The notes under the pieces are model-generated. The model made no database searches. It was not told where the DNA came from and saw only the letters and a list, made by a program, of their open reading frames with translations. DNA of 64,000 bases from assembly GCA_009823505.1 (NCBI GenBank), contig VZQC01006901.1, positions 214,613 to 278,612 of the forward strand. Direction: 5' to 3'. Positions 22,949 to 34,541 of this stretch are shown here, piece after piece. Every line of letters begins with the position of its first letter. The first letter of the stretch is position 1. The stretch comes from Rhizomys pruinosus (Eukaryota > Chordata > Mammalia > Rodentia > Spalacidae). The position numbers and the translations under genes are program-made.

Positions 22949-23299
22949 GGGTTGGGCTAGAGGCCACTCAAGCCACACCCACCTGTAGCAGCGTCTGTCT
23001 CTCTCCACCCTAATGGCTGACTCAGCAAGTCCCAGAGCTACAGGGAAATGGCAGGCCCCCTGTTAAGAACCTGCCTGTGTACCTGTAATTTTTTCTTCCT
23101 CCAAAGGGAGGCTACCCAGACCCTCAGCACTGACGGGCTATAGGTAGCACATCCAGTATGATGCACGCATATTAACCTAGCCCCTTTCCACTGCATCCTG
23201 AGAGGCATCCCTACTCCAAGTACCTACTAGGGGCTGCTCACTAATTACATGACGCAGGACCTCCCCCATCTCTCTGAAACCTATGAAGAAAGGGAATCT

Positions 23300-23528
23300 G
23301 GGAGCTGGAGAGATGGTTCAGTGGTTAAGAGTACTGGCTGCCCTTGGCGACCCAGTTTGGTTCCCAGCACCTACACGGATGGCTAATAATGGTCTGTAAC
23401 TCCAGGTCCAGGGGATCGATGCCCTCTTCTGACCTCTAGGGGCACGGCATGACATGGGTGCACTTACACTTAAGTGGGCAATACACATACACATAAAATA
23501 AAAGTTTAAAATTAATAAAATTTAAAAA
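23300..23528 (+). mobile_element. B2 SINE, older (copy 2)
   Basis: Counterpart of 16,908-17,140. Reads 'ccttggcgacccagtttgg' where copy 1 has 'ccttgcagaggacccaggtttgg'. Confidence 0.9.
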
Positions 23529-24480
23529 GAAGAAATTCCATTTTGCCTTGTGGGACTGAACTCTATTCAGAATTTCTATCATGCTATCTCTATGGAAATA
23601 ATAACTCTCCTATAAAATCTTTTACCCAAAGGACAATCCACTTCATTGTCCCCTTGAATCCCGAACCTGAGTCCTTACAGTGTGCACATTTCCTAGCTTC
23701 TCATTCAGATTAAGGTAGCCACTTGACAGCTGTGACAATGGCATGTGTGCAGAATAGCGTGATGTCTGAGGTGGGCTCACAAACCTGACATGAGTGTCAC
23801 CATTGCTAGAACACAGCGAGCTAAACAGATCCCCCAGCCAGAAGCAGGCCCTGCCTACATGCAGCTCTCTCCACAGTTAAGACCTGTCTGTAGTGGGTCC
23901 TCACAGCGGCCTGGGAATTCCGACCCTCACCAGCTCATGGCTCCTCTGTATTTGTTAGTATTTGTCACGTGTACTATGTTGACCTAAACCAGGCGATGTG
24001 AAGATCCTGCTATTGCTCAAAGGTTACAAAAAGTCAGATTTCTCCTTTGTTCTGGGGATTGGTCTGGAGATTCCTGGAGGATCCACCCTGGAGGGGTTCA
24101 CCGCCCGCCCATACGCCTTAAGGCTTTGAGCTTCTCCCCTTCCCCACCCCATATTTTCACTTTTTGTGAAACTCCTCTCCAGGCTTTAAAGGGACACGTC
24201 TTCTTCCTTTTAAAGCATTTTAAAGCCCCATCGAGTTTACTTCTTCCTGTACTGTATTGTTTCTGCCAGATGCTGTCCCTGTCACCTCGGGGCCTGATCA
24301 CGGCCTTGGGGTTCTTTCATTCTAAGGAACCTCATTTCTGAAAGGATTTAAGGATTGCCTGTCAGCTTTCTTTCTAGACCGCTACTGCCGCTCTTATTTT
24401 ATTATCATAACACTGCTTTCCCCCCCTCTACTTTTTGTCTAGAAGATGGATGTGCTGGCCACAGTGGCATTGGCTGTCTT

Positions 24481-24541
24481 TTTTTTTTTTTAATTTTTAT
24501 TTATTTCTGTATGTGTAACCACTAGGCCATCTCTCCAGACC
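24481..24541 (-). mobile_element. Mini-B2 (copy 2)
   Basis: Counterpart of 18,098-18,159, flanked by TGGCATTGGCTGTCTT at 24,465-24,480 and 24,542-24,557. Confidence 0.9.
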
Positions 24542-24619
24542 TGGCATTGGCTGTCTTACAACCAACCATTAGAGCGATACCAAGAAAGCTACAATTCCTG
24601 CCTTTGGCACTTTTTTTTA

Positions 24620-24867
24620 ACTTTTTTTTTTTTTTAATTTTATTTATTTCTCTATGTGTATGATGTACTGTCTGCATGTAGGTTTGTGCACCCGTGTCGT
24701 GCAATGCCGCGGAGGTCAGAAGAGGGTGTCGGATTCCCCTGGAACTGGAGTTCTCCTGGAATTGGAGTTTCAGACGGTTCTCCGCCGCCATGTGGGTGCT
24801 GGAGATCGAACCCGGGTCCTCGTAAGAGCGGTTGGCGCTCTTAACCGCTAGCCATCTCTCCAGCCCC
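24620..24867 (-). mobile_element. B2 SINE, young (copy 2)
   Basis: Counterpart of 18,239-18,483. Here copy 2 keeps the full 'ctggagttctcctggaattgg' stretch that is damaged in copy 1, so errors occur in both copies. Confidence 0.92.
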
Positions 24868-24913
24868 AACCGGCTTTGGCACTTTTTAAGCTATATCAGT
24901 AGCAACTCTGGAC

Positions 24914-24948
24914 GTGTGTGTGTGTGTGTGTGTGTGTGCGTGTGTGTT
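24914..24948. repeat. (TG)n microsatellite (copy 2)
   Basis: Counterpart of 18,531-18,560, with one CG interruption. Confidence 0.9.
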
Positions 24949-25223
24949 GAATTTTTTAATTACTTGAAGTTAATCAAAGATATGAAGGCTCATGTGTAAA
25001 AAGGAGATGAGAGAGACCGGTTGAACAAAAGAAAGCTCAAATGGAGTAACCAGGAAGAACCTACTGAACTCTCGCTATGTCTCAAAAGTACCCAAGGGCA
25101 GGATTGATGGTTGTTTGGCTTGCCAAGATAGGGCCTTCAAACAACTTCCTTAAGGAAAACATACATCCTTTAGCCTAAAAAAAAAAAAAAAAAAAAGAAA
25201 AAGAAAAATCCTCCAATTCAGGT

Positions 25224-25310
25224 GATATATATATATATTATATATATGACTATATAATATTTTATATATTTTATATATAAATATATAAAAAATATATATC
25301 ATATATATAT
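25224..25310. repeat. AT-rich palindromic (TA)n tract (copy 2)
   Basis: Counterpart of 18,838-18,923 with small indels. Confidence 0.9.
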
Positions 25311-25311
25311 C

Positions 25312-25990
25312 AAGTTGGGGAGAAACAAACAACAGCAACAAAAGAACTGGAAAGAAAACAATAAACAAAAAAAAAGTTCTCCCCAAAACAATAAGCCTCT
25401 GCTTTGAAAAAAAAACTCTGGAAAGATTCAGAATAAGATGTAAGACATGTGGCAGGGTGCATTGAACTCAGGTGGTGGGTGGGGGCATGGAAAAGGGAAA
25501 ATGACTCTTAAAATTGGATTGAGAATGCAGAAATGATATATGATGTGTGAAAAAGTTTATAACAATAAAATATTTTTTAAAAAAGAGTGCTAAACTGTGT
25601 GTTTTGGGTTCTCTGACTGTCGGAAATGGAAAAAGAAAAAACAAAGGTAAAGCTTCCAAAGAGATAACATAAAGAATAAAGAGGTTAGGAGTGCACAAGA
25701 GCTTAGATAGGGGATTTCCAGGACCACCTGAAGTAACAGCTCTCTTCACCACTAGTGAAGAGCTGGACCAATCCAAGTGCCCCTAACTCACAGTGGATAG
25801 AAGAAAACTGTACATCTACAAATGGAAGTTCTAGCAGCTGTTAAAGAAAGATGGACACTCATGTAACTTTGCAGATTAAATGGATGGAACTCGAAGCTAT
25901 TCATGTGTTAAGTGAATAAAACCAGTCCAGACACAAACAAATGATAAATTGGTATCCTCATTGTAGATGTACGCACCAATAACCCAGTTG
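25312..25990 (+). mobile_element. LINE-1 3' sequence (copy 2, with natural right flank)
   Basis: Same L1 modules as 18,930-19,444, continuing through 'tgcagattaaatggatggaactcg' (25,871), a typical rodent L1 motif near the end of ORF2, to 'ggtatcctcattgtagatg'. Confidence 0.75.
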
Positions 25991-27290
25991 ATAAGGGCCA
26001 AGAAAACTGAGCAACATTAATGTTTATTCCTCGTGATCTGAAAACTGTGCTCTTATATTGTGGAATCCCCTTAACAGGTTCTAGAAAACTAAGCTAACAT
26101 CTATTTTCAGAGTTAGGAATTTTTGTTTGCGTATATGAGGTGGAGAGTATGTATGCATATTTTAGAGTTAATATAAGATAAAAGAATGCAGGAAAAAAAC
26201 TCGTTTGTCATGACATCTTCTAACCACAGTATTTATTCTATGGGAGTGCTTCTTAGTATTTCTTATACAAAGCTGCTTTGAGCTTTTGTCCAAGCCTTTT
26301 CTAAAATATTACAGCAGTAGTTAAAACGTATCAGGCTGTTGGTGTAACTTTTGCCTTTCTTCAATACTTACTGACCATACTTAATGGCCCCATACTAATT
26401 TGGCTGAGTGGACTTAAGGATAATCTTTGTTCCTTGCCTCGAGGTCAACAAGTCCCAGGGGACTATTCATGTGGTCGGGCATCTCTTGAAAATTCCTGCA
26501 AATATGTGAGTCACCAATCTTCCTGTCGCAGGGAGGTCTCGGAGATCCCAACCTAATGGGACTTCAACCAGTGTCCAGTCTGTGAAGAGGAAAGTCTGCT
26601 CATTGTTTCAAAAAGCAGAAGCCTGGCTAGCAAGACCCTGCCTTTGCCTTGAGTGGATGGAACACTGGTAAATCAAAAACCAAAAGGAGCCAGGGCTTCC
26701 TCTCCCCACCCCCCAAAAAAAACCCCCGTCGTGTACCCTGAGGGACCAGATCTCAACTGACCTTGAGAAAATAAAAAAACTCTTGGTTTAATCTGGTAAT
26801 TTATGGCCTCAACGCCAAAAGGACAAGTAAACCAGAACCTATCTAAATAAGTAAAGGCCTGAGAAATTGTACTTCTCAGAATAAACTTGAGTATCTTTAG
26901 TATTTAGTAAAAAAACACACAAAACAGCACAGTTGTTTTGCCTTGTATTACTGGCAAGTGCGCTAGCTACCTGTGGCTGCCACCTTCTTTTGCCATCCTC
27001 ACATGACATGAGACACAGCTTTTCCCAACCTTTCATATGGACTGAAGACTCATGTCTCTCCAAGGACTCTCCAAACCTTCAGTGCCGATGGGGACGCTGA
27101 GACATCCAACTTGTGGACTGAGCAGCTACTGGTGTTTTCGGCCTTCTTCAGATATAGACTACATTGTTGGAACTTCCCATGCTTGTATCATGGCAGACCA
27201 GTACAGGAAGTCAGACAGGATGCGGTGCTACTGGACCTCATTTGGTGACCATGGGAAGGGAAAACCCCAGGTTGGGACGCACAAGGGCCA
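25991..27290. other. Unassigned; possibly repeat-derived
   Basis: No named family. The 27,000-27,300 part directly precedes an L1 3'-UTR-like module and could belong to it, but I cannot show this. Confidence 0.35.
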
Positions 27291-27419
27291 GAAATGATTG
27301 GTGGTTTGGGTTTGCCCAACGGAGGAGATTCAACATGGACATCTTGCAGCCGAATCACAAGCTGCAAATTGCTCTCATATATCATATATAAGTTTCTATG
27401 TATATGTGGCTATGCATAT

Positions 27420-27760
27420 TTGACAATAAATTGGAAGGATACGAACAAAAATAACAAAACACACAACAGAAACGGACTGGTGTCCAAAACGACTGAAATG
27501 ATGTATGGTGAACTTCTGCTCGAAACAGTAACTCTTCTGCATCAAGAATTTTGAAACAGGACCAAAAAAACAAAAAAAAGAATTGAAAGAGACTTGAGGC
27601 ACGAAGAGAAAGATGAACAAAACATGTTGGCAAGAATGTCATAAGAGTTCTGGTTGGGGCGGGGTGCAGGAATGGGGCACAGGTCTAGATTGACTGGAAA
27701 ATTTTGTATGAAATGCACACAAAGCTTCAGTAAAAATGGCTTTGGAAGAAAAAAAAAAGA
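27420..27760 (+). mobile_element. L1 3'-UTR-like module
   Basis: 'aacgactgaaatgatg', 'gtgaacttctgctcgaaacag', 'agttctggttggggcggggtg' and 'gggcacaggtctagatt' parallel the modules at 34,584-34,836 and 34,060-34,225. Confidence 0.6.
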
Positions 27761-27771
27761 GAATCTAGGGC

Positions 27772-27885
27772 CAGATGTGGTAGCACATACCATTACATCC
27801 CCAGAGGCAGGTGGATCTATGTGAGTTCAAGGCCGCCAGGGCTATGGTGTGGAGACTACTGTCTCAAAGAAAGGGAGAGTAAGAG
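27772..27885 (+). mobile_element. Diverged B1
   Basis: 'gggccagatgtggtagcacatacc' (27,769 on), 'ggtggatctatgtgagttcaagg', 'actgtctcaaagaaaggg'. Confidence 0.7.
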
Positions 27886-28140
27886 AGGAAGAAGAGAGCG
27901 AGAGAGAAGGGAGAGGAGTGAGGAGGAGAGAGAAGAGGAAAAAAAAAAAAAAGAGAGGAGAGAGAGAGAGAGAGATGAGAGGATAAAAGAAATAGAGTCT
28001 GTAAGTCTAGCCAGGACACTATCTGGGGCCTCCATCGGGGAAAGAGCGGGGGGACAATGGAGGGGAGGGAGGGAGGGAGGGGAGGGAGGGAGGCGGGAGG
28101 AGGGAGGAGGGAGTGCGGGAGGGAGGAGAGACAGAGAGGA
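27872..28140. repeat. AG/GGGA purine-rich tract
   Basis: GA- and GGGAGG-rich on the plus strand in two blocks (27,872-27,985 and 28,050-28,140), separated by about 60 bp of mixed sequence. Confidence 0.93.
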
Positions 28141-28358
28141 GGCACAAGAAGCAGACTTTTAATTCAATATTACAAAAGCAGATCCCCGTCTTGTCATACA
28201 GTCACGACCTAGGCAGGTGCAGTAAGCAACTGATTCCCTTGCATGTAGCTCCCCTTGCCCTACTTCCTCATTGGTTGACTACTCATGGCTTACAATCCTG
28301 TAGGTTGCCTACGCTTTATTATCTTCTTATAGCTATTAGGTCATGGGTCGCTCCTTTT

Positions 28359-28590
28359 TTTAAATTTTAAAAAATTTATTTATTATTTTTTATGTGTATG
28401 AATGTACTGTCTGCATGTAGGTTGGTGCACCCTTGTCGTGCAATGCCACAGGGGCCAGAAGAGGGCGTTAGATTCCCCTGGAACTGGAGTTAAAGATGGT
28501 TCTTAGCTGCCATGTGGGTGCTGGGAATCAAACCCTGGTCCTCTGCAAGAGCAGTTGGCGCTCTTAACCGGTAGGCCATCTCTCCAGCCC
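28359..28590 (-). mobile_element. B2 SINE
   Basis: Antisense B2. Target duplication 'catgggtcgctcctttt' at 28,342-28,358 and 'catggggtcactcctttt' at 28,591-28,608. Confidence 0.94.
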
Positions 28591-28622
28591 CATGGGGTCA
28601 CTCCTTTTAAAATATGAGTGTT

Positions 28623-28778
28623 GCCAGGCATGGTGGCGCATGCCTTTAATCCTAGCACTTGGGAAGCAGAGGCAGGCGGATCTCTGTGAGTTCAAGGCCA
28701 GCCTGGTCTACAGAGTGAGCTCCAGGCCAGCCAGAGCTACAGGGAGACCCTGTCTTAAAAACATCAAAAAATAAAAAT
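28623..28778 (+). mobile_element. B1 SINE, young
   Basis: Full-length B1. Perfect 14-bp target duplication AAAATATGAGTGTT at 28,609-28,622 and 28,779-28,792; this overlaps the right target duplication of the neighbouring B2. Confidence 0.95.
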
Positions 28779-28792
28779 AAAATATGAGTGTT

Positions 28793-30524
28793 AGCTGCTT
28801 GCTGCCTAGAGAGTCAGGACACGGCCCCTCCCGGGAGGATCACAGAGGATCAGAGGGAAAAGCAAATGCATATAGCTACACCTTTCCTGTAGCTCAACAG
28901 GCCACAGGAAAGATAAGGAAGTTTTCTCCTTATCCCTGACTGAGTTATGGTTATTTTTCCAATGCTTTTGAACCATTTACCTCATAGCTAGATCACAGAT
29001 TATACTAGGGCACCCAACTCCGGGGTAAATGTTATAAAACTTGGTCCTCTGTTCCCTGGTATCGTGTAACTTAGAGACCGTCTATAGAAGCATGGTGCAG
29101 ATGGTTTATCTGTAGTTCATAAACTTTAGCTTCCCTAAGGCACTTGAAAACAGATCATCATACTTTATTCCCTATAAGAAGCAGTAATTTTGCTTTAATA
29201 AACCTCATCAAAGTCCAAATATTTCAGAAGACAATTTGACACTATCACCTTTGAAGAAGTAACCCTGACGTCATTTAGATGGGCTGAAATTGGGGAATAC
29301 ATATAACCTATTTCTACCATGAAAACCCTGAGATCTGATTCACCACAAGGGATCAATGTCTGGAGAGAGTTTGGTCACACTTTCATGTAGAGTCTCCAGG
29401 CAGACGTGCTCGCATAGGAGGAGATAAGAGAGCTGGGCTGTCCTCTGGCCTTCCTGGTGGAGGAACCTAGACATTCCTGGAAGCGCTGCTTTCGAGGTCT
29501 CCGTCCCTAAGCTGCCTAGCCAATTCCTATCTCCTGTCCTCACTGGCTTCCAGGGGGTCATCGCTCATGGCTCAGGGGCCACCCAGGCTACTGTAACCTC
29601 CCAACCATGTTGTGTAAGTAAGCCCAATAAACTCAGGTTCACCAAGTGGAATGTCGGCAGAATCTTAACTTTGGTCAGTCATGGGTACCATATCGAGGTG
29701 AATAGACATTCAGTTCATATCTTTTCAGCAAAAGTCAGTACAGCTCATCCATCCTCCAGATGGCAGATGACAGACAATGGGGCACAGTCTGCCAGAGTCT
29801 CCAGGCCAAAATCTGGGGAAAGCTCAAAAACACGGTCAGAAGAGAAACGGATGAGTTCAAGATCTGTGAGAGAGGTCACACGCAGGGCAGCAGCTGGGCC
29901 AGGTGCCAGGAGTCCCTCTTCTCTGAGGTGAGTGCTTGCCATTCAGCACTTGCTGGAGCATCGGCAAGACACCATTTCAGAAAAGATCCCTGATGTTCAA
30001 GAAGAAGCTTGGGAGCTAAGAATCTCTGAACCTCACTCTCAGGAAACAGAACAAGGGTCATATGACTATATACTAAGACCTGGCCAGAATACTACCAGAC
30101 TGCAGGAAAAATAATGAATCAGGATCTTATAGCACTCAGTGAGCTGAAAACCTGATATGAAGCAGAGCCCACAGGGGACCGTCACATAGACCAAAGCAGC
30201 ACATGGGACACTGGGAAGGACTATACAGGGAGGGCCCAGATTCACACCCAGACTCCTGAAGTGCACAGAGCTGTGACCAGCACTCGAGACCCCACCTGCA
30301 GAGAACCACCCACAGCCAGCCCCAGCACTGGGCCATTCATCCTAGAGGAACTCTTGGGGTGAGGCAGACTTGTGGGGCCTTCTGGATCAATTCCACCAAG
30401 ACTGAGGCCCGCCAGCCAACCAGTTTCCCATCTAGCATCTCCATGCATCTCTCTCCCCTCCTACATCTGCCTCCCCTTGTTCAGCACTCACTCCATACCA
30501 ACTTAGCAGGCCAGATTGCTCCCA
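28793..30524. other. Unassigned; no exon supported
   Basis: An AATAAA at about 29,626 and 'ttataaaacttgg' at 29,031 hint at an LTR or old transcript end, but no family could be assigned. Short frames on both strands look like chance. Confidence 0.35.
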
Positions 30525-30534
30525 CTTGTTCTCG

Positions 30535-30802
30535 GTTTTTTTTTTTGTTGTTGTTGTTGTTGTTTTATTAATTTTATTTAGCTCTGTATGTGTATGAATG
30601 TACTGCCTGCATGCAAGTCTGTGCACCCGTGTCGTGCAACGCCTCGGAGGTCAGAAGAGGGTCTTGGATTCCCCTGGAGCTGGAGTTCTCCTGGAATTGG
30701 AATTTCAGACGGCTCTCGTCCACCATGTGGGTGCTGGGGATCGAACCCGGGTCCTCTGCAAGAGCAGTCGGTGCTCTTAACCGCTAGGCCATCTCTCCAG
30801 CC
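30535..30802 (-). mobile_element. B2 SINE, young
   Basis: Antisense B2 with (GTT)n-interrupted tail and intact B box. Exact target duplication CTTGTTCTCG at 30,525-30,534 and 30,803-30,812. Confidence 0.95.
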
Positions 30803-30812
30803 CTTGTTCTCG

Positions 30813-31076
30813 TTTTATATCACTCTTTTCTCACTTTCCTCTTTCCTCCTCCAAAGAACCTGATCGCTTGGCTTGCATGCCTTCTGTGGCCAGATGCCTG
30901 AACGATGGGACTCTTCTACAAAATCTGACTGTATGCCTTTACTTCTACCCTTTCAGTCTGTCCTTAGCCAAACACTCTTACCCCCCTTTTTCCATATCAC
31001 CCCCCACTATTTACATTCTCCTCATTCACTTTCTCTCTCTTATACCTGTACTGCTCACTCTCCTACTGTGCTTTTT
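30813..31076. other. Pyrimidine-rich unassigned stretch
   Basis: CT-rich plus strand, continuing the sequence left of the B2 insertion. Nothing gene-like. Confidence 0.4.
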
Positions 31077-31091
31077 AAAAGTCATCTTTTA

Positions 31092-31322
31092 GGGCTGGAG
31101 AGATGGCCTAGAGGTTAAGAGCACCGACTGCTCTTGCAGAGGACCCGAGTTCAATTCCAGCACCCACATGGCGGCTAAGAACCATCTGTAACTCCAATTC
31201 CAGGAGAACTCCAGTTCCAGAGGAATCCGAGACCCTCTTCTGACCTCCGTGGCATTGCACGACACAGGTACACAAACCTACATGCAGACAGTACATTCAT
31301 ACACATAAAAATAAATTTAAAA
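31092..31322 (+). mobile_element. B2 SINE, young
   Basis: GGGCTGGAGAGATGGCCTAG start. Target duplication AAAAGTCATCTTTT at 31,077-31,090 and 31,323-31,336. Confidence 0.95.
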
Positions 31323-31406
31323 AAAAGTCATCTTTTTACTCTCACACAAGGTGATTAATATATTATCATACATAGTACTATCAGGGTCTCTTTACTAGTA
31401 GGTTTT

Positions 31407-31560
31407 TTTTTTTTTTTGGTCTTTTCGAGACAGGGTCTCCCTGGAGCCCCAGCTGTCCTGGAACTCACTCTGTAGACCAGGCTGGCCTTGAACTCACAAA
31501 GATCCACCTGCCTCTGCCTCCCAAGTGCTAGGATTAAAGGCCTGCGCCACCACGCCCGGC
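31407..31560 (-). mobile_element. B1 SINE, young
   Basis: Full-length antisense B1. Target duplication ACTAGTAGGTTT at 31,394-31,405 and 31,561-31,572. Confidence 0.95.
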
Positions 31561-31597
31561 ACTAGTAGGTTTTAATAAAGAATAAAGATATTTTTTA

Positions 31598-31814
31598 ATT
31601 AATTATTTTTTATGTGTATAAATGTACTGTCTGCATGTAGGTTGGTGCACCCGTATTGTGCAATGCTGCAGAGGTCAGAAGAGGGTGTCAGATTCCCCTA
31701 GAACTGGAGTTAGAGATGGTTCTTAGCTGTCATGTGGGTGCTGGGAATCAAACCCGGGTCCTCTGCAAGAGCAGTTGGTGCTCTTAACCACTCAGCCATC
31801 TCTCCAGCCCCCAA
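31598..31814 (-). mobile_element. B2 SINE
   Basis: Antisense B2. Target duplication 'aataaagatatttttta' (31,581-31,597) and 'aacaaagatgtttttta' (31,815-31,831). Confidence 0.92.
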
Positions 31815-32628
31815 AACAAAGATGTTTTTTAAAAAATTATCAACCAATTACCCAAATCTAGAAGCCCAAGTCCCAATGCAAAACAATAAGAAACATGAAA
31901 AACCAAGACAATATTTCACCTCCCAAAATGATCAATTCCACTGTCATGGCCACCCATACTAGTGGAGTAGACAAAAATCCCAGAATCCCAGAATTTTAAA
32001 AGCATGATTATGTGTATATTCAAAGAACAAAAAATGGCATAATAAACTGAATAAATTCTAAGAAAACACAACGAGGGGAATGAAATAGGAGGAAGCATAA
32101 GACATGAAATAGAATTCAGCCAGAGACAGAAATACTGAAGAAAAACCAAACTAAAATATTGGAAGTAAAGACTTAATCAGTCAAATAAAAAGCTTGGTGG
32201 AAAGCTTCACCAGTAGATCAGATTGTGGGGAGGACAGAATATCAAAGTTTGAAGACCAAGCAGAGGTCTTCAAACTTTGAAGACAAAGTTAAACAAACTG
32301 AACATATAAACAGAACTTTGAAGACAATTTCTGGGTCACTACAGAAAGAAAAAAGTCTATGAATTCCGGGCATAAGAGGAGGAGAATTCCATGCTAACGG
32401 TGCAGCAAACATTTTCAAATCACAGTAGAAAAATTCCCAAATCTGAGATGTCTGTCCAAGAACAAGAGGCATTTAGAACAAATAGACAAGACAAGAAAAG
32501 AACCCCCTTCCTCATATTAAAGTTAAAACACTAAATGAACTATACTACAGGGCTATAGTCATAAAAACAGCTTGGTACTGGCACAAAAACAGACCTGTTG
32601 ACCATGGAACAAAACTGAATATCCAAAC

Positions 32629-32940
32629 TTGAGCACAGACAATTTCAGCCATCTCATATTTGACAAGGGGGCCAAGAAGACACAATGGAGGAAAGACAGC
32701 ATCTTCAGCAAGTGGTGTTGGCAAAACTGGATCACCACTTGTAGAAGAATGAAATTAAACCCCTACCTCTCGCCCTGTACAAAAGTCAACTCCAGATGGA
32801 TCAAAGACTTCAACGTGAAACCCCAAACTCTGAAGGTTGATAGCAAGAAAAAGTTGGCAGCAGGACTACAAGACATAGGCATAGAAAAAGATTTCCTAAA
32901 TCAGACAGCAGCGACAGAAGAATTAAGGTTGGACAATTGA
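32629..32940 (+). pseudogene. L1 ORF2 C-terminal remnant
   Basis: A 103-codon open stretch with TKVNSRWIKDFNVK (residues 51-64) and DIGIEKDFL (residues 82-90), which matches the C-terminal region of L1 ORF2 as I know it, downstream of the reverse transcriptase. The frame breaks right after, and the 'aaatgggacctcattaaactc' continuation is in another frame. It has no catalytic domain and is a fossil. Confidence 0.85.
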
Positions 32941-33060
32941 CAAATGGGACCTCATTAAACTCAAAAGTTTCTGTACCATCAAAAGAAACAATCAAGGAAA
33001 TGAAAAGAAATCCCACAAAGTGTGAGGAAACTTTCACCACAGATGCATCTGACAAAGCAT

Positions 33061-33092
<32 letters not shown>

Positions 33093-33234
33093 CAAACAAG
33101 AAGAAAACAAATGACCCAAATCAAAAGATGGGAGCAAAGGCTTGAAACAGGACTTCACAACATTGAGCGAATGAGGTGGCTGAGAAACATCTTAAACAAG
33201 TGTTCAATGTCACTAATAATTAAGACAATGCAAC

Positions 33235-33492
33235 ATTATTTTTTATTTATTTTTATATTTATTTATTTCTGTAATGTTGTATGAATGTACTGTCTGCATG
33301 CAATGTGTGCACCCATGTCGTGCAGTGCGCGGAGGTCAGAAGAGTGGTGTTGGATTCCCTGGAAACTGGAGTTCTCCTGGAATTGGAGTTATCAGACGGG
33401 TCTCGCCGCCATGTGGTGCTGGGGGATCGAACCCGGTCCTCCGCAAGAGCGTGGTGCTCTTAACCGCTAGCCATCCCTCATCCCGCCCCAGG
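33235..33492 (-). mobile_element. B2 SINE with many indels, inside L1
   Basis: Antisense B2 between L1 'taagacaatgcaacatta' and 'catgcaaattaaaaccacc'. It has about a dozen one-base gains and losses (for example 'gaacccggtcctccgc' and 'gctagccatccctca'), unlike the surrounding L1. Confidence 0.9.
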
Positions 33493-34271
33493 ACATGCAA
33501 ATTAAAACCACCTTTAAGATATCATCATTACTCCAATAAGGACCTGGCCCTAGGATCAAGAAAACAAATCGTATCAAGTGCTGGAGAGGCTTGTGGGGAA
33601 ACGGGAACACGCATCCACTGCTGGTGGGAATTGTAAACTTGTACAGCCACTATGGAAAGCAGTTGTGGAGAACCCTGGAAGACTTCAAAATGAGCTTACC
33701 ACCTTACCCAGTCACACCACTCCTCGGGAAGTATACCCACAAGACTCTTCTTATCGCAGAGATACAGGCACAACCATGTTATTGCAGCTGTTTTCACAGT
33801 AGCAAAAAGCTGGAAACCAACCCAAATGCCTCTCAAGTGACAGTGGTTAGAGAAAATGTGCTACATCTACACAATGAAATTCTATGCAAGCAGTAAAAAG
33901 ACAAATCATGAACTTTGCGGAGTAAATGGATGGAACTGGAAGTATTATGTTAAGGGAAGTAACACGAGTCCCAAGAAAAACAAGAATGGACAAAAGGTAT
34001 CCCTCATCTTGTGGATGCTATTGCCAATTACTTAGTTGTAAACATTTCTTTGTTGGGAGTGATGCATAATGAAGGAATAACACCCAACAGAAAAGACTGA
34101 AATGCCAAGAACTGACTGAAAGCGTGAATCTGGTGGGGTGGGAAAGTTGGAAGGGGGACACAGGGTCTAGATCTGATTTGTTAACATATCTTGTCCAAAA
34201 AAAAATTAGTGATAAAACAATAAATTAAAATAAAATTAAAAATCAATCAATCAATCAATCATAGACTACTG

Positions 34272-34426
34272 CGCGGGCATGGTGGTGCACGCCTTAATCC
34301 TAGCACTTGGGAGGATAGAGGCAGGCAGATCTTTGTGCATTATCAAGGGCCAGCCTGGTCCTACAGAGTGAGTTCCAGGACAGCTGGAGCTACAGGGAGA
34401 CCCTGTTCTCAAAGACACAAAAAAAA
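34272..34426 (+). mobile_element. B1 SINE with indels
   Basis: 'gcgcgggcatggtggtgcacgcc' start to 'gttctcaaagacac' and poly(A). Short flanking AATCATAG on both sides. Confidence 0.88.
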
Positions 34427-34541
34427 AATCATAGCCAATGACAAATTGGATAGCACAAAACCTATTGGACAAAGGAAGCAGTCCTGAGGTAGGGGAACTT
34501 TTATAGGCTCTTAGTGTCTACATTAAAAAAAAAAAACTGAG

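Larger units (their letters stand above)
19446..25826 (+). repeat. 6.4-kb duplicated segment, copy 2
   Basis: Begins directly after the N at 19,445, at the B2 corresponding to 13,088. On the right, the L1 sequence continues past the point where copy 1 stops ('agcagctgttaaagaaagatgg' near 25,835), so copy 2 has the natural right flank and copy 1 the natural left flank. Confidence 0.97.
31832..34262 (+). mobile_element. LINE-1, internally deleted and split by a B2
   Basis: 31,832-32,505 resembles the coiled-coil ORF1-side region of rodent L1 ('aagaaacatgaaaaaccaag', 'aatactgaagaaaaaccaaac', 'gtggaaagcttcaccagtag'). It passes directly into ORF2 C-terminal sequence at about 32,510, so most of ORF2 is missing. 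After a B2 at 33,235-33,492 the element continues ('gctggagaggcttgtgggg', 'ctgctggtgggaattgtaaa') into a 3'-UTR module and an ATCA tail ending at 34,262. Confidence 0.85.
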
